Positions 48,378-57,967 are shown, counted from the stretch's first letter. The stretch: DNA of 64,000 nucleotides from Paenibacillus sp. 1011MAR3C5 (GCF_003591485.1 NZ_QZCF01000001.1:620001-684000), one strand, 5' to 3'. Translations and numbers: made by a program. Notes: a model not told the origin generated them from the letters alone.

Positions 48378-49036
48378 GATAATGCCCTCCCTTTAGTCCG
48401 TTCTATCAAGCTCTCCAGCCATTGTTCCGGGGTGAAATTCGCAATCTCCCCGTCAAGCGCTTCTCTCGCCGCCAGCCCGAGCATCTCATCTTTCCATTCA
48501 CGAAGGTCTTCTCTAGCCAACAGCAGCTTGCGCAGCTCGCCAAGCCTCGCTGCCGCTTCACCATACCGCTTCCCGTATGTTTCGTCCAGCTCTTTGTTGA
48601 TCTCCTTGGCCAGAGCGGGACTGAGCCCCGTCGTCGTAACCGTAATGATCAACGGCCCTCTGCGCGTAACAGCTGGCGTAATAAACCTCCCGCTTTCATA
48701 TGCATCCGCAATATTCGATAGGATGCCAAGCTTCTCCGCTTCCTCTGCAAGACTGGCATTAAGCGCGCGATCATCGGTCGCCGCAATCAAGAGCCATGCT
48801 TTCTCCATATCGCCTGTAGCATATAGGCGGCTCCGCCAGATCAATCGGCCGGCAGCGACCCAAGCCTCGATATCCTTCGTCACATCGGGACTGATCAATT
48901 CGATTCGGTCAGCTCCCGACTCCAGCAGCCCTCTTAGCTTGCGCTCAGCCACCTTGCCTCCGCCAATGATGATACAGAGCTTGCCGGATAGCCTTAATGC
49001 TATGGGGTAGTAGCCGCCAGGCGTACAGTCTTCCAT
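48374..49036 (-). CDS. sirC: Precorrin-2 dehydrogenase / ferrochelatase (SirC/Met8-like)
   Basis: This NAD-dependent enzyme oxidises precorrin-2 to sirohydrochlorin, and some members also insert iron to make sirohaem. The 220-residue protein has a Rossmann motif (CIIIGGGKVAERKLRGLLESG), the LIAATDDRALNASLAEEAE segment and the catalytic-region Asp in LSNIADAYESGRFITPA. The CysG/Met8 family is implied. Together with the CobA half of the next fusion protein it forms the sirohaem branch inside the haem operon. The ATG follows AAGGAAGGG. Confidence 0.93.
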   Translation of the reverse strand: MEDCTPGGYYPIALRLSGKLCIIIGGGKVAERKLRGLLESGADRIELISPDVTKDIEAWVAAGRLIWRSRLYATGDMEKAWLLIAATDDRALNASLAEEAEKLGILSNIADAYESGRFITPAVTRRGPLIITVTTTGLSPALAKEINKELDETYGKRYGEAAARLGELRKLLLAREDLREWKDEMLGLAAREALDGEIANFTPEQWLESLIERTKGRALS

Positions 49037-49063
49037 GCCGGAGCCCTTCCTTTCTTGTTGCCG

Positions 49064-49873
49064 CTAATGGAATGAAGAAAATGAGTTCGTCATTAAATTC
49101 AGGAGAAGCATGCCGAATGCCAGCATATACAGCTTGGCTAATTGCTGGCCGGGACGATCCTTCACCGCTCTTTGATACACATAGGCAATGTACATGACAA
49201 GGGAAGCGAAGGAGGTCAGCACCTTCCAGTCCAGTAGAAGCATCGCCCTGCCCTCAACGATTAATGACACTGTTGCGATCGCGAGTGACATAGCCAGCAG
49301 TGGAACGCCGATTATGACGGCGCGGTCGGCGTAACGCTCAATCGTATCCAGACTTGGATACCTGCGCACAACCTGTGACCAGCGCTTGCGCTTGAGGCGA
49401 TGATGCAGGAACAGATACATCCCGGCAAGCAGCGCTCCAATTGTCAGTGCGACATAGGCGCATAAGACCAGGCTGATATGGACGTATAGCAGCTCCCTTG
49501 CAGCCTGCCAAGGTTCATATGATGTGCCGCCGCCTCCCATTCCGCTGTACAAATTAAGAGCAAGAACCGCGAAGCCGATCACATTTACAAAAAAGACAAT
49601 ATAATCAATATGGTAAAAACGACTGATGACCAAGGATACCGTGGCCAGCAGCCAAGAGAAAGCAAGCCAATACAAGAAGGTGTTCTGATCGGGATATCCC
49701 AGATACAGCTTCGCTATCAGATAGCCAGTCTGCAATATCCATACAAAAACAAGGAGCCCTGTGCCTATCCGCTTCGCTTTCCGACTTGCATGCATGAAGT
49801 CGGAAAAGTAAAACAGCAGGCTCAGGGCGTAAATATAAAGTATCGCGTCGTACATCCAGTTAGCCGTTTCCAT
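49064..49873 (-). CDS. hemX: HemX/CcsA-like cytochrome c assembly protein
   Basis: A 269-residue integral membrane protein with about eight helices. It belongs to the CcsA/CcmC-related family of haem-handling membrane proteins. The WxW-like haem signature is partly replaced: the exposed loop reads SYEPWQAARELLYVHISLVLCAYVAL. B. subtilis HemX, next to hemA, lowers HemA levels. It lies between hemA and sirC. The ATG at 49873 is 68 bases after hemA. Confidence 0.9.
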   Translation of the reverse strand: METANWMYDAILYIYALSLLFYFSDFMHASRKAKRIGTGLLVFVWILQTGYLIAKLYLGYPDQNTFLYWLAFSWLLATVSLVISRFYHIDYIVFFVNVIGFAVLALNLYSGMGGGGTSYEPWQAARELLYVHISLVLCAYVALTIGALLAGMYLFLHHRLKRKRWSQVVRRYPSLDTIERYADRAVIIGVPLLAMSLAIATVSLIVEGRAMLLLDWKVLTSFASLVMYIAYVYQRAVKDRPGQQLAKLYMLAFGMLLLNLMTNSFSSFH

Positions 49874-49941
49874 AGCTCCTCCACTTCACAGCCCTTCACG
49901 GATTGACAGGCGAGTACTTCGATATCAAAGTGATGAGCCGG

Positions 49942-51318
49942 TTATGGACGGGCAAATGCCGGAGCGGCATGGGAATGCACGAGTTTAGATTGTACGGCAG
50001 CAGGGGCTGGCTCCTGGGCCGCAGCCATCTCCTGCTCACGGGATTGTTCCAGCTGGTTCTCCAGTGCGAACAGCTTCACGAACATGTCCATCGCTTCATC
50101 AGCCTGTTTCTCGCCGGCCATCTCCTTGATACGAAGTATAGGATCCTGCATCATTTGATTTACGATGCTTTTGGTCAGCTTGCGAATGACCTTCAGCTCA
50201 TGCTCGTCCAGATCAGGCAGCTTGTTTGCCAGACTGTTCATCGTATCCTCATGGATCTCCGCCGACTTCGTCTGCAGGGCCCGGATAAGCGGCACAACGC
50301 CAAGTGTCTTGTACCAATGCTCGAACAGCTTGATTTCCTCTTCAATCATCACTTCAATCTTCGCTGCCTCCTGACGGCGCTGCTCCAGGTTGCTTTGCAC
50401 AATGCCCTCCAGATCGTCGATATCATACAGGAAGACGTTCTCTACCGCTGCAATCGTCGGGTCCAGATCCCGAGGAACCGCAATATCGATCATAAAGAGC
50501 GGCTTCGACTTGCGGCGCTGCATCGCTTGATGCACTTGTTCACGGTTCAGCACATAACCATTGGCTCCAGTGGAGCTTATGATGATATCTACCTCATGAA
50601 GCTTCTTGGCCGCCTCTTCCATCGAACACGGCACGCCGTTAAACTTGTCAGCCAGCGCTGCGGCGCGCTCAAACGTACGGTTGACGACGAGCACTCGGTC
50701 CGCCCCGTTCGCATACAGATGCTTCGCTGTAAGCTCTCCGGTCTCGCCTGCCCCGATCACCATGACGGTCTTTTTGTTAAATTGGCCGAAGATTTGCTTG
50801 CCAAGCTCTACCGCTGCATAGCTGACCGATACCGCCGTCTCGCCAATCATCGTCTCCGAATGGGCGCGCTTGGCCATTGTCACGGCTTGCTTGAACAGCA
50901 TGTTGAATATCGTGCCTGTCTTCTTCTCGGCTTGCGCTAGCAAGAAGGCGTCCTTTACTTGTCCCAAAATCTGAGTCTCGCCAATAACCATGGAATCCAG
51001 TCCGCTTGTTACCCGGAAGAGATGCTCGATGGCCTTGCCGTCCTCGTACATATATAAATGGTTCGTAAACTGCGCTCGCGGCAGATTGAACCACTTCTCC
51101 ATAAAGCTTCGGATATAATGACCGCACAGATGATGGCGATCCACTACGGCATAGATCTCCGTACGGTTGCACGTAGCCACAATAACACATTCCATAATGC
51201 TCTTCGTTTCCATGAGGCCCTTAAGCGCAGCCGGCAGCTCATGCTCGGCAAATGCGAATTTCTCCCTCACTTCTACAGGAGCTGTCCTATAGTTCAGACC
51301 TACTACGATAATGTGCAT
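49942..51318 (-). CDS. hemA: Glutamyl-tRNA reductase
   Basis: HemA reduces Glu-tRNA to glutamate-1-semialdehyde, the committed step of the C5 pathway. The 458-residue protein has the catalytic Cys50 in VIVATCNRTEIYAV, GETQILGQVKDAFLLAQ, a Rossmann motif MVIGAGETGELTAKHL and a C-terminal dimerisation helix region. The tail is longer than most, with a Gln/Glu/Ala/Pro-rich end. It is first in the hem operon, behind an extended -10 promoter. Confidence 0.97.
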   Translation of the reverse strand: MHIIVVGLNYRTAPVEVREKFAFAEHELPAALKGLMETKSIMECVIVATCNRTEIYAVVDRHHLCGHYIRSFMEKWFNLPRAQFTNHLYMYEDGKAIEHLFRVTSGLDSMVIGETQILGQVKDAFLLAQAEKKTGTIFNMLFKQAVTMAKRAHSETMIGETAVSVSYAAVELGKQIFGQFNKKTVMVIGAGETGELTAKHLYANGADRVLVVNRTFERAAALADKFNGVPCSMEEAAKKLHEVDIIISSTGANGYVLNREQVHQAMQRRKSKPLFMIDIAVPRDLDPTIAAVENVFLYDIDDLEGIVQSNLEQRRQEAAKIEVMIEEEIKLFEHWYKTLGVVPLIRALQTKSAEIHEDTMNSLANKLPDLDEHELKVIRKLTKSIVNQMMQDPILRIKEMAGEKQADEAMDMFVKLFALENQLEQSREQEMAAAQEPAPAAVQSKLVHSHAAPAFARP

Positions 51319-51372
51319 GTGTGATCTCCTGCCTCCTTCTGATGCTTGTCCAATCCCTTGATGTTATCGAAT

Positions 51373-51378
51373 ATTATA
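51373..51378 (-). promoter_or_regulatory. Extended -10 promoter of the hem operon
   Basis: On the minus strand TGCTATAAT gives a perfect extended -10 (TATAAT 51378-51373), about 55 bases before hemA. The -35 at 17 bases is poor (CCAATA). Confidence 0.6.
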
Positions 51379-51461
51379 GCATAGTTCGACATTCATATTG
51401 GGTTCATTTATGAATAATGTTTGAAAAATACATTCACAGTATGCCCTGAATCCACAAAGAA

Positions 51462-51490
51462 ATAACCATGGATTGGCTCCATGGTTATTC
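51462..51490 (-). terminator. Terminator after speD
   Basis: A perfect 11-bp stem AATAACCATGG / CCATGGTTATT (51462-51472 and 51480-51490) lies 23 bases past the speD stop. It is followed by TTCTTT on the minus strand. Confidence 0.75.
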
Positions 51491-51513
51491 CCGTATCGTA
51501 CAATAATGAGCCC

Positions 51514-51912
51514 TTACACAAGCTCGATTTGTTTCATTTTCGGTTCTTCGACTTGCAGCTCGCCCATGCCGCGAACCAGCTTCTTCGCATGGGTCGTCTT
51601 TGGCTTAAGCACCGTCAGCATGTAATCGATCGCGAGCTGAGGATCAACAGTTTCACCGCAGGTATAGCAGTCAAGCGCAGCAAAGCCTCTCTCAGGGTAC
51701 GTATGAATCGAGAGGTGACTCTCCGACAGCAGCACGAGTACAGTCGCGCCTTGAGGATCAAATTGTTTGGATTGTACCGACAATACAGTTGCGCCGCAAG
51801 CTTCAGCAGCCTCTACCATGTGAGATTGCAAAAATTCAGCGCTGTTCAGCAATTCAAAATCTACACCCCAAGCATCAACAGCAACGTGTCTTCCGAAAGT
51901 TGAGTATTCCAT
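51514..51912 (-). CDS. speD: S-adenosylmethionine decarboxylase proenzyme
   Basis: SpeD makes decarboxylated AdoMet, the aminopropyl donor for spermidine. The 132-residue prokaryotic proenzyme self-cleaves between Glu64 and Ser65 in LLSESHLSIHTYPERG, giving a pyruvoyl group from Ser65; His70 and a Cys at 82 or 85 complete the site. The ATG at 51912 has AAGGGGG upstream. It stands alone with its own promoter, a long leader and a terminator. Spermidine synthase is not in this window. Confidence 0.96.
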   Translation of the reverse strand: MEYSTFGRHVAVDAWGVDFELLNSAEFLQSHMVEAAEACGATVLSVQSKQFDPQGATVLVLLSESHLSIHTYPERGFAALDCYTCGETVDPQLAIDYMLTVLKPKTTHAKKLVRGMGELQVEEPKMKQIELV

Positions 51913-51962
51913 CTTCCGGTTCCCCCTTCCTAGGAATAAAATGTTTAAAAAATTTCATCCGC

Positions 51963-52039
51963 TAGGACCTACGTCATTCACTTCCCGAGGGACTAATCTC
52001 TCGCAACATAACTATGTCCTGAGTGAATCCTGGTTCCTA
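51963..52039 (-). promoter_or_regulatory. Candidate structured leader RNA of speD
   Basis: In the 5' UTR two nested long-range stems can form: TAGGACC with GGTTCCTA (51963-51969 / 52032-52039, one bulge) and ATTCACT with AGTGAAT (51976-51982 / 52022-52028, perfect). Inside, GGAC/GTCC (51990-51993 / 52016-52019) and a CATA-TATG hairpin are possible. I know of no named leader with this shape. It ends about 50 bases before the start codon. Confidence 0.4.
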
Positions 52040-52073
52040 ATATTGTAGAGCAACAATGTTTTCAACGAGAATA

Positions 52074-52102
52074 AAAATAACATCTATCCGCGAGAAATGC
52101 AA
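52074..52102 (-). promoter_or_regulatory. Candidate sigma-A promoter of speD
   Basis: On the minus strand TTGCAT (52102-52097), a 17-base spacer, then TATTTT (52079-52074) with TG one base before the -10. It implies a leader of about 155 bases. Apart from this promoter, the leader and the terminator at 52194, I see nothing in 51913-52253. Confidence 0.55.
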
Positions 52103-52193
52103 TAGTTTTTTTGTTTAGGCTCCATTTGGCAGCAGCACAAATGCATTACATATCAATCTATGTACGAGCAGATTGTCCCGTAACCGTTCCTAC

Positions 52194-52224
52194 AAAAAAA
52201 GAAAGACCGGCTTACCGGCCTTTC
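52194..52224 (-). terminator. Intrinsic terminator of the 196-residue gene
   Basis: A 10-bp stem GAAAGACCGG / CCGGCCTTTC (one G-T) with a TTAC-type tetraloop, followed by TTTTTTT on the minus strand. It is 29 bases past the stop. Confidence 0.88.
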
Positions 52225-52253
52225 TTCCTCGCTTCGGGCGTTCCCGTGAGCTC

Positions 52254-52844
52254 CTACGCTTCAAGCACAAACAGCTTGTGAGTAAGCTCCGTCAGCCTCT
52301 GGTCAATGGTGGCAATTTCGGCACGATCGGTTGTCTGGTTGCGCAGATCAAGCAGTTCATTCACTGCGCCCCCAATCAAGCCGATCTCCCGTTCAATCAG
52401 CCGACTGCGGAATACACGCTCCAGCTGACCAAGCGTATCCTTGTGTTCGAACACGATACGCTCGCCGGCTTCCGAGCTCTCCACGATCTTCTGGACGGCG
52501 CCGTTCCTATAGTGATAGATCATCGTATAATGGCTGTAAATGCGGTTGACGATCGCGTTGCCCCGGAAAGCGGTCACCGCTTTGCGAAGCGCGTTGGTCA
52601 GCTTAGGTTCTACAAGACGGCAAGAAAGCTCGCAAACATAATAGCCTTGCCTTCGCTCGAAGGTCAATCGGACTTCTTCCCTCCCTGCGATATCGTGAAG
52701 AAGGAGTTCCTGGTTGCCGTTATCAAGCACCAATACCTGCATGCGCAGCTGCTGATCCTCCATAAAAGCGATGAACTTTGTCATTTCTTCTTGATTTAAC
52801 TGCAGTTTGGCATTTACATACTCTGTGGCTAGCCGCTTAGCCAT
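52254..52844 (-). CDS. Unrecognised 196-residue soluble protein
   Basis: I do not recognise this family. The product is soluble and charged with no signal or membrane segment: a helical N-terminus (residues 1-35), a beta-rich middle (about 35-120; LRMQVLVLDNGNQELLLHDI, VRLTFERRQGYYVCELSC, NRIYSHYTMIYHYRNGAVQKIVE) and a helical C-terminus with RLIEREIGLIGGAVNELLDLR. Coding quality is good: GAGGAG five bases before the ATG at 52844 and its own terminator. It lies between engB and speD, where B. subtilis has no counterpart. Confidence 0.8.
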   Translation of the reverse strand: MAKRLATEYVNAKLQLNQEEMTKFIAFMEDQQLRMQVLVLDNGNQELLLHDIAGREEVRLTFERRQGYYVCELSCRLVEPKLTNALRKAVTAFRGNAIVNRIYSHYTMIYHYRNGAVQKIVESSEAGERIVFEHKDTLGQLERVFRSRLIEREIGLIGGAVNELLDLRNQTTDRAEIATIDQRLTELTHKLFVLEA

Positions 52845-52980
52845 AAAAATCTCCTCAATTCTTTGAGACCCCACCGGCTATTGCGCCAGTAGCAGCCTTT
52901 TCAGCATTGCTTATGTTTATTATACGTGATCCATCGTTTTTATTCCTGCCGGCCAGCCTTCATTTTTGCGCAAATTTCAA

Positions 52981-53009
52981 GAAAAATCGGAGGATTCCAG
53001 AAGGAATCG
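52981..53009 (-). terminator. Possible terminator of lonB-lonA-engB
   Basis: A short hairpin GATTCC-TTCT-GGAATC on the minus strand is followed by CTCCGATTTTTCTTG. It is weak and lies about 55 bases past the engB stop. Confidence 0.4.
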
Positions 53010-53063
53010 CTACAATTGCACTGTATTCTTTAAATTATAGAAGAACTTCCCGCACTATCTGCC

Positions 53064-53651
53064 TTATGTGGCAATCGCTTCGTTAATAACATCCCATAGC
53101 TGCTCGCGGCCAAGCCCTGTCTCAGAGGAGAAAAGCACGACAGAATCGCGAGGGTCTGCTTCCAGCGTTGTCTTGATCATCTTAATATGCTTGTCCCACT
53201 TCGACCGCGGAATCTTGTCGGCTTTGGTCGCGACGATGCAGGTCGGAATTTCGTAATGCTTGAGCCAATGATACATCAGCACGTCGTCCTTGGACGGCTC
53301 GTGACGGATATCGATAACGAGAAGCTGCAGCTTGAGCGGCTCGCGGCTCTGCAGATAGGTCTCGATCATCTCACCGAACTTCTCCCGCTGCGTCTTGGAT
53401 ACCTTGGCATACCCGTAACCCGGAAAGTCAACCAGATAAATGCTATCATTCACCCGGTAATAGTTCAACTGCTGTGTCTTTCCCGGCTGCGAGCTCGTTC
53501 TTGCCAGATTTTTACGCATGATGAGCTTATTAATTAAGGATGATTTCCCGACATTGGAACGCCCCGCCAGAGCAATCTCTGGCAAGGCATCCTCCGGATA
53601 TTGCTGCGGACTGACCGCGCTAATAATAAATTGTGCGTCTAATATCTTCAT
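53064..53651 (-). CDS. engB: Ribosome biogenesis GTPase EngB (YsxC)
   Basis: EngB/YsxC is an essential GTPase in 50S subunit assembly. The 195-residue protein is a single G domain: G1 [16 protein letters not shown]2 Thr in [14 protein letters not shown]3 [12 protein letters not shown]4 VATKADKI and G5 FSSETGLG. The ATG overlaps the lon stop as ATGA, with a GA-rich site upstream inside lon. The lon-engB pair is the same as B. subtilis lonA-ysxC. Confidence 0.97.
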   Translation of the reverse strand: MKILDAQFIISAVSPQQYPEDALPEIALAGRSNVGKSSLINKLIMRKNLARTSSQPGKTQQLNYYRVNDSIYLVDFPGYGYAKVSKTQREKFGEMIETYLQSREPLKLQLLVIDIRHEPSKDDVLMYHWLKHYEIPTCIVATKADKIPRSKWDKHIKMIKTTLEADPRDSVVLFSSETGLGREQLWDVINEAIAT

Positions 53652-56017
53652 GTATTCGTTGTCCCTGCCCTCTCCTCAGTTGCTGCCGGCAGCAAGGCGT
53701 GCTTAAGCACTTCGGCCATATGGCTTACCGGCACAAAGTCCAGCTCGCTGCGAATGCTGTCCGGTATATCGCGCAGATCGCGCTCATTGTCTTTGGGCAA
53801 CAGCACTTTCTTAATGCCGGCACGGTGTGCTGCCAGCGACTTCTCTTTAAGTCCGCCGATCGGAAGCACTCTGCCCCGCAGCGTGATCTCGCCCGTCATG
53901 GCCACTTCCTTATCGACATACCGGTTCGTCAACGCCGAGATAAGCGCTGTCGCCATCGTTATGCCCGCAGACGGTCCGTCCTTCGGAATGGCGCCTTCCG
54001 GAATGTGAATATGAATGTCATTCTTCTCATGAAATTGAGGATCAATTCCGAGCTGCTCCGCTTGGGAACGCGTAAAGCTGAAGGCGGCCTGTGCCGATTC
54101 CTTCATCACGTCGCCCAGCTTGCCTGTCAGCGTCAGCTTGCCGCTGCCGGGCATAACGGTTACTTCGATGACAAGCGTATCGCCGCCCACCTCGGTCCAT
54201 GCCAGTCCCGTAACCGCGCCAATCTGATTCTCGCTCTCGGCAAGGCCGTACCTGAACTTCGGCGGACCGATCCATTCCTTAATCCGCGCTTCATCCACTG
54301 TAAGCGCTTCGACAGCTTCCCGGTTTTCATCGGCTACAAAATACTTGGCCGCCTTCCGGCATACCGCCGCAATCTGCTGCTCCAGATTACGCACGCCCGA
54401 TTCTCTCGTATATTCGCGAATAAGAAGCTGCAGCGCTTCTTCCGTTACATGAAGCTGCTCTTCGCCAAGTCCATGCTCCCGCTTCTGCTTGGGCAGCAAA
54501 TAACGAACAGCGATCTGGTGCTTCTCAAGCTCGGTATAACCCGGAATGTAGAGAACCTCCATCCGGTCCAGCAGCGGACGCGGAATGTTATGGAGCGCAT
54601 TGGCTGTCGTTACGAACATGACGTTCGAGAGATCGAACGGCACCTCGATGTAATGATCGCTGAACGTCCCGTTCTGCTCCGGGTCGAGCACCTCCAGCAG
54701 AGCTGAAGCAGGATCGCCGCGGAAGTCGGAAGCCATCTTGTCGATCTCATCCAGCAAGAATACCGGGTTAAGACTGCCCGCGGTCTTCATGCCTTGCATG
54801 ATGCGCCCAGGCATCGCGCCTACGTATGTACGGCGATGTCCCCGGATTTCCGCTTCATCTCTGACGCCGCCCAGCGATATCCGGACGAACTTGCGGCCAA
54901 GCGACTTGGCGACAGACCTTGCAAGCGAAGTTTTGCCGACGCCGGGCGGACCCACCAGGCACAGAATGGGGCCTTTCAGCTTTTTGACTAACTGCTGCAC
55001 CGCCAGATATTCCAGCACGCGCTCCTTCGGTTTCTCGAGGCCATAATGGTCTTCATTCAAAATGTCTTCAGCCTTCGCCAAGCTAAGATCGTCTTCCGTT
55101 AATTTACTCCATGGCAAAGCAAGTAACCAATCGATATAATTTCGGATGACGCCTCCCTCTGCAGAAGATGGCGGCATCTTCTCCAGTCGGTCGATCTCCT
55201 TGCCTACCTTCTCCATCACAGACTCCGGCACGCCCGCTTCCGCCAACTGCCCGCGAAGCTCCTCCGCCTCTCCGGCGCGCCCTTCCTTGTCGCCAAGCTC
55301 CTTCTGGATCGCCTTCATCTGCTCACGCAAATAATATTCCTTCTGCGTCTTCTCCATCTGCTTCTTAACGCGCTGATTGATCTGACGCTCCAGCTCGAGC
55401 ACCTCGCGCTCGTTGTTCAGCAGATCAAGCAGCCGCTCCAGTCTTGCGGCCACGTCGATCGTCTCCAGAATGTCCTGCTTATCCTTAATCTTGAGCGACA
55501 GATGGCTGGTGATCACATCCGCCAGCCTGCCCGGATCATCGATATCCGATACTGCGGCATACGTCTCCGGCGTCACTTTCTTCGACAAGGATATGTAATG
55601 CTCGAATTGACTCAGCACCGTCCGCATCAAAGCATCCACTTCAGGATCATCCGTCTCCTGCTCAGGGAGCTCCTTCGCCAGCACTTCATAGAACTGGTCG
55701 TTCTGCACATAACTCTGTACTTCCGCCCGCACGACGCCTTCCACAAGAACGCGTATCGTTCCATTCGGTAGCTTCAGCATTTGGCGCACTTTCGCAATGG
55801 TGCCGATTTTATAGATATCCTCTTCGGTCGGATCTTCAATGTTCACTTCCGACTGCGAGCAAAGCAGAATCATATGATCCTCCACCATCGCTCTCTCCAG
55901 CGCGCGAACCGACTTGTCCCTGCCCACATCCAGGTGGAGCACCATGCTGGGATACACGAGCAGCCCTCTTAACGGAAGCAAGGGCAGACGACGACCTTTC
56001 GATTTGCCAGGTCCCAT
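53648..56017 (-). CDS. lon: ATP-dependent protease LonA
   Basis: LonA degrades misfolded and regulatory proteins. The 789-residue protein has the N-terminal LON substrate domain ([20 protein letters not shown]), a coiled coil, AAA+ motifs ([19 protein letters not shown] and FLLDEIDKM) and the protease domain with the Ser-Lys dyad in [15 protein letters not shown] and [17 protein letters not shown]. The start at 56017 follows GGAGGT; an upstream in-frame ATG has no spaced ribosome site. It follows lonB by 37 bases. Confidence 0.98.
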   Translation of the reverse strand: MGPGKSKGRRLPLLPLRGLLVYPSMVLHLDVGRDKSVRALERAMVEDHMILLCSQSEVNIEDPTEEDIYKIGTIAKVRQMLKLPNGTIRVLVEGVVRAEVQSYVQNDQFYEVLAKELPEQETDDPEVDALMRTVLSQFEHYISLSKKVTPETYAAVSDIDDPGRLADVITSHLSLKIKDKQDILETIDVAARLERLLDLLNNEREVLELERQINQRVKKQMEKTQKEYYLREQMKAIQKELGDKEGRAGEAEELRGQLAEAGVPESVMEKVGKEIDRLEKMPPSSAEGGVIRNYIDWLLALPWSKLTEDDLSLAKAEDILNEDHYGLEKPKERVLEYLAVQQLVKKLKGPILCLVGPPGVGKTSLARSVAKSLGRKFVRISLGGVRDEAEIRGHRRTYVGAMPGRIMQGMKTAGSLNPVFLLDEIDKMASDFRGDPASALLEVLDPEQNGTFSDHYIEVPFDLSNVMFVTTANALHNIPRPLLDRMEVLYIPGYTELEKHQIAVRYLLPKQKREHGLGEEQLHVTEEALQLLIREYTRESGVRNLEQQIAAVCRKAAKYFVADENREAVEALTVDEARIKEWIGPPKFRYGLAESENQIGAVTGLAWTEVGGDTLVIEVTVMPGSGKLTLTGKLGDVMKESAQAAFSFTRSQAEQLGIDPQFHEKNDIHIHIPEGAIPKDGPSAGITMATALISALTNRYVDKEVAMTGEITLRGRVLPIGGLKEKSLAAHRAGIKKVLLPKDNERDLRDIPDSIRSELDFVPVSHMAEVLKHALLPAATEERAGTTNT

Positions 56018-56054
56018 TCCAGCACCTCCATTCATTAACATCTATCTTAGTTTA

Positions 56055-57758
56055 TCATTCAGCTGAATCAGCCTGCAAATACGGAACGTTTGTCGAGATA
56101 TAAGCATCGGTTCCGAAAGGTTTCTCGGGCTGCTCTTCCGCTCGTACCGACTGCGGAAATACGAGATCGAATACCTCTTCCACTTTATCGACCGGTATCA
56201 CTTTCAAGCCCTTCAAATCGGCAAAAATGGCCTGCCAGTTCTCTTTTGGAATGACAACCTGCAACGCACCAGCCTGGAATGCGGCTTCGACTTTGGCCAG
56301 CACGCCGCCAACAGGCTTCACGTTGCCGTGTATGCCGACCTCGCCCGTCATCGCCAACTTATTGTCGATAGGCACGCCTGTAATGGCGGACGCGATTGCG
56401 GTTGCCATGGCAATGCCAGCTGAAGGGCCGTCGATCGGTGTGCCGCCCGGGAAGTTGATGTGCAAATCGTAGTCCTGCGGACGAAGCCCGATCCGTCTGA
56501 GCACGGTCAAAACGTTCTCTACAGAACCCTTTGCCATGCTCTTCCTGCGCAGCGTGCGAGACCCTCCGCCTAGCTCCTCTTCATCCACAACGCCCGTAAT
56601 GGTGAACTGTCCTTTACCTTTCTTCGCTTCTATGGCGCTTACTTCGATCTCTAGCAGTGTGCCCATGTTCGGTCCGTATACAGCAAGACCGTTCACAAAG
56701 CCAATCTGAGGCTCGCTTGGCACCTTACGGTCCGGACGCGGAGGAATCTGGCTGCTGTTGACCACCCATTCAATATCGGATGCCGATATTTGATCCCGCT
56801 TCTCCGATAAGGCCACGCCCGCCGCCAATTGAATGACATTAACCGCTTCCCTTCCGTTCGTCGCGTATCGTTTGACGACATCAATTGCTTCCGGACAAGG
56901 GCCGAACCCGATTTTTTTCACGGCGTTCTCCGCTACCAAGGCGATCTCATCGGCAAGCAACGGGCGGAAGTAGACTTCCATACAACGCGACCGGATAGCT
57001 GGCGGAATCTCCTGCGGTGAACGTGTTGTCGCTCCTACCAGACGGAAGTCTGCAGGCAAGCCGTTCTGGAAGATATCATGGATGTAGAGCGGAATATTCG
57101 CGTCTTCCGAATTGTAATAAGCACTCTCCAAAAATACCTTCCGGTCTTCCAGCACTTTTAACAGCTTATTCATCTGAACGGGATGCAATTCGCCAATCTC
57201 GTCAATGAACAGAATACCCCCATGCGCTTTCGTAACAGCGCCCGGCTTCGGCTGGGGAATCCCTGCCACTCCCATGGCCCCCGCACCCTGATAGATAGGA
57301 TCGTGGACCGAGCCGATGAGCGGATCCGCGATGCCTCTCTCGTCAAAGCGGGCTGTTGTCGCATCAATCTCTGTAAACTTCGCTTCCGGCAAAAACGGAG
57401 ACGAGGGATTTTTCTTAGCCTCCTCCAGCACGACACGGGCAGCCGCCGTCTTGCCTACGCCCGGCGGTCCATAAATGATGACATGCTGAGGATTGGCGCT
57501 GCACAGCGCCGCCTTAAGAGCTCTGAGGCCGTCTACTTGACCAATGATATCACCCATCGTCTGCGGTCTCGTTTTTTCAGCCAGCGGCTTGGTAAGAGAC
57601 ACCGATCTCAGCTTCCTGAGCTTATCCATTTCCTTCTTCGATTCGCGATCTACCGCTGAGCGGTTCGTCTTCTGATTCCGAAGCAAATTCCAGAAATACA
57701 GACCAATGACAACCGCAAAAAACACTTGAACCAACATTAATACAAGACTTAGATTCAT
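56055..57758 (-). CDS. lonB: ATP-dependent protease LonB
   Basis: LonB is a Lon paralogue that in B. subtilis is expressed in the forespore. The 567-residue protein has an N-terminal hydrophobic segment (residues 4-24) in place of the LON domain, AAA+ motifs ([19 protein letters not shown] and ILFIDEIGELHP) and a Lon-type protease domain with the Ser in IDGPSAGIAMATAIA and Lys in KPVGGVLAKVEAAFQ. The ATG overlaps a short upstream frame as ATGA. Order tig-clpX-lonB-lonA-engB is the Bacillus order, apart from clpP and ispG being added. Confidence 0.96.
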   Translation of the reverse strand: MNLSLVLMLVQVFFAVVIGLYFWNLLRNQKTNRSAVDRESKKEMDKLRKLRSVSLTKPLAEKTRPQTMGDIIGQVDGLRALKAALCSANPQHVIIYGPPGVGKTAAARVVLEEAKKNPSSPFLPEAKFTEIDATTARFDERGIADPLIGSVHDPIYQGAGAMGVAGIPQPKPGAVTKAHGGILFIDEIGELHPVQMNKLLKVLEDRKVFLESAYYNSEDANIPLYIHDIFQNGLPADFRLVGATTRSPQEIPPAIRSRCMEVYFRPLLADEIALVAENAVKKIGFGPCPEAIDVVKRYATNGREAVNVIQLAAGVALSEKRDQISASDIEWVVNSSQIPPRPDRKVPSEPQIGFVNGLAVYGPNMGTLLEIEVSAIEAKKGKGQFTITGVVDEEELGGGSRTLRRKSMAKGSVENVLTVLRRIGLRPQDYDLHINFPGGTPIDGPSAGIAMATAIASAITGVPIDNKLAMTGEVGIHGNVKPVGGVLAKVEAAFQAGALQVVIPKENWQAIFADLKGLKVIPVDKVEEVFDLVFPQSVRAEEQPEKPFGTDAYISTNVPYLQADSAE

Positions 57759-57967
57759 TTCTCACCCGCTCCTTTCAAGCGCAAACGTAAGACGGCGGTT
57801 ACTGGCGCACTTCCCGATTGCTGATGTTCGTCCGTCAAAATTATCCGTATTAAGTCAGTATTGCCTCTTGCCATTCGGAATAATCGCCATGCCGTACGGA
57901 AAATAGCAATTTCAATCGACTCCTCACTATCCACCGAGAGAAAAAGGTAAGCGCCTACGGACTGCAC
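57755..57967 (-). CDS. Possible 70-residue protein coupled to lonB
   Basis: A short frame from a GTG at 57967 (after AAAGGTCAGGGG) ends in an ATGA overlap with lonB, as coupled genes do. It encodes VGAYLFLSVDSEESIEIAIF, a helix RTAWRLFRMARG and a basic LRLRLKG tail. I do not recognise it. Codon use looks acceptable but the frame is short, and the opposite strand carries a promoter candidate beside its start. It may simply be the lonB leader. Confidence 0.4.
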   Translation of the reverse strand: MQSVGAYLFLSVDSEESIEIAIFRTAWRLFRMARGNTDLIRIILTDEHQQSGSAPVTAVLRLRLKGAGEK

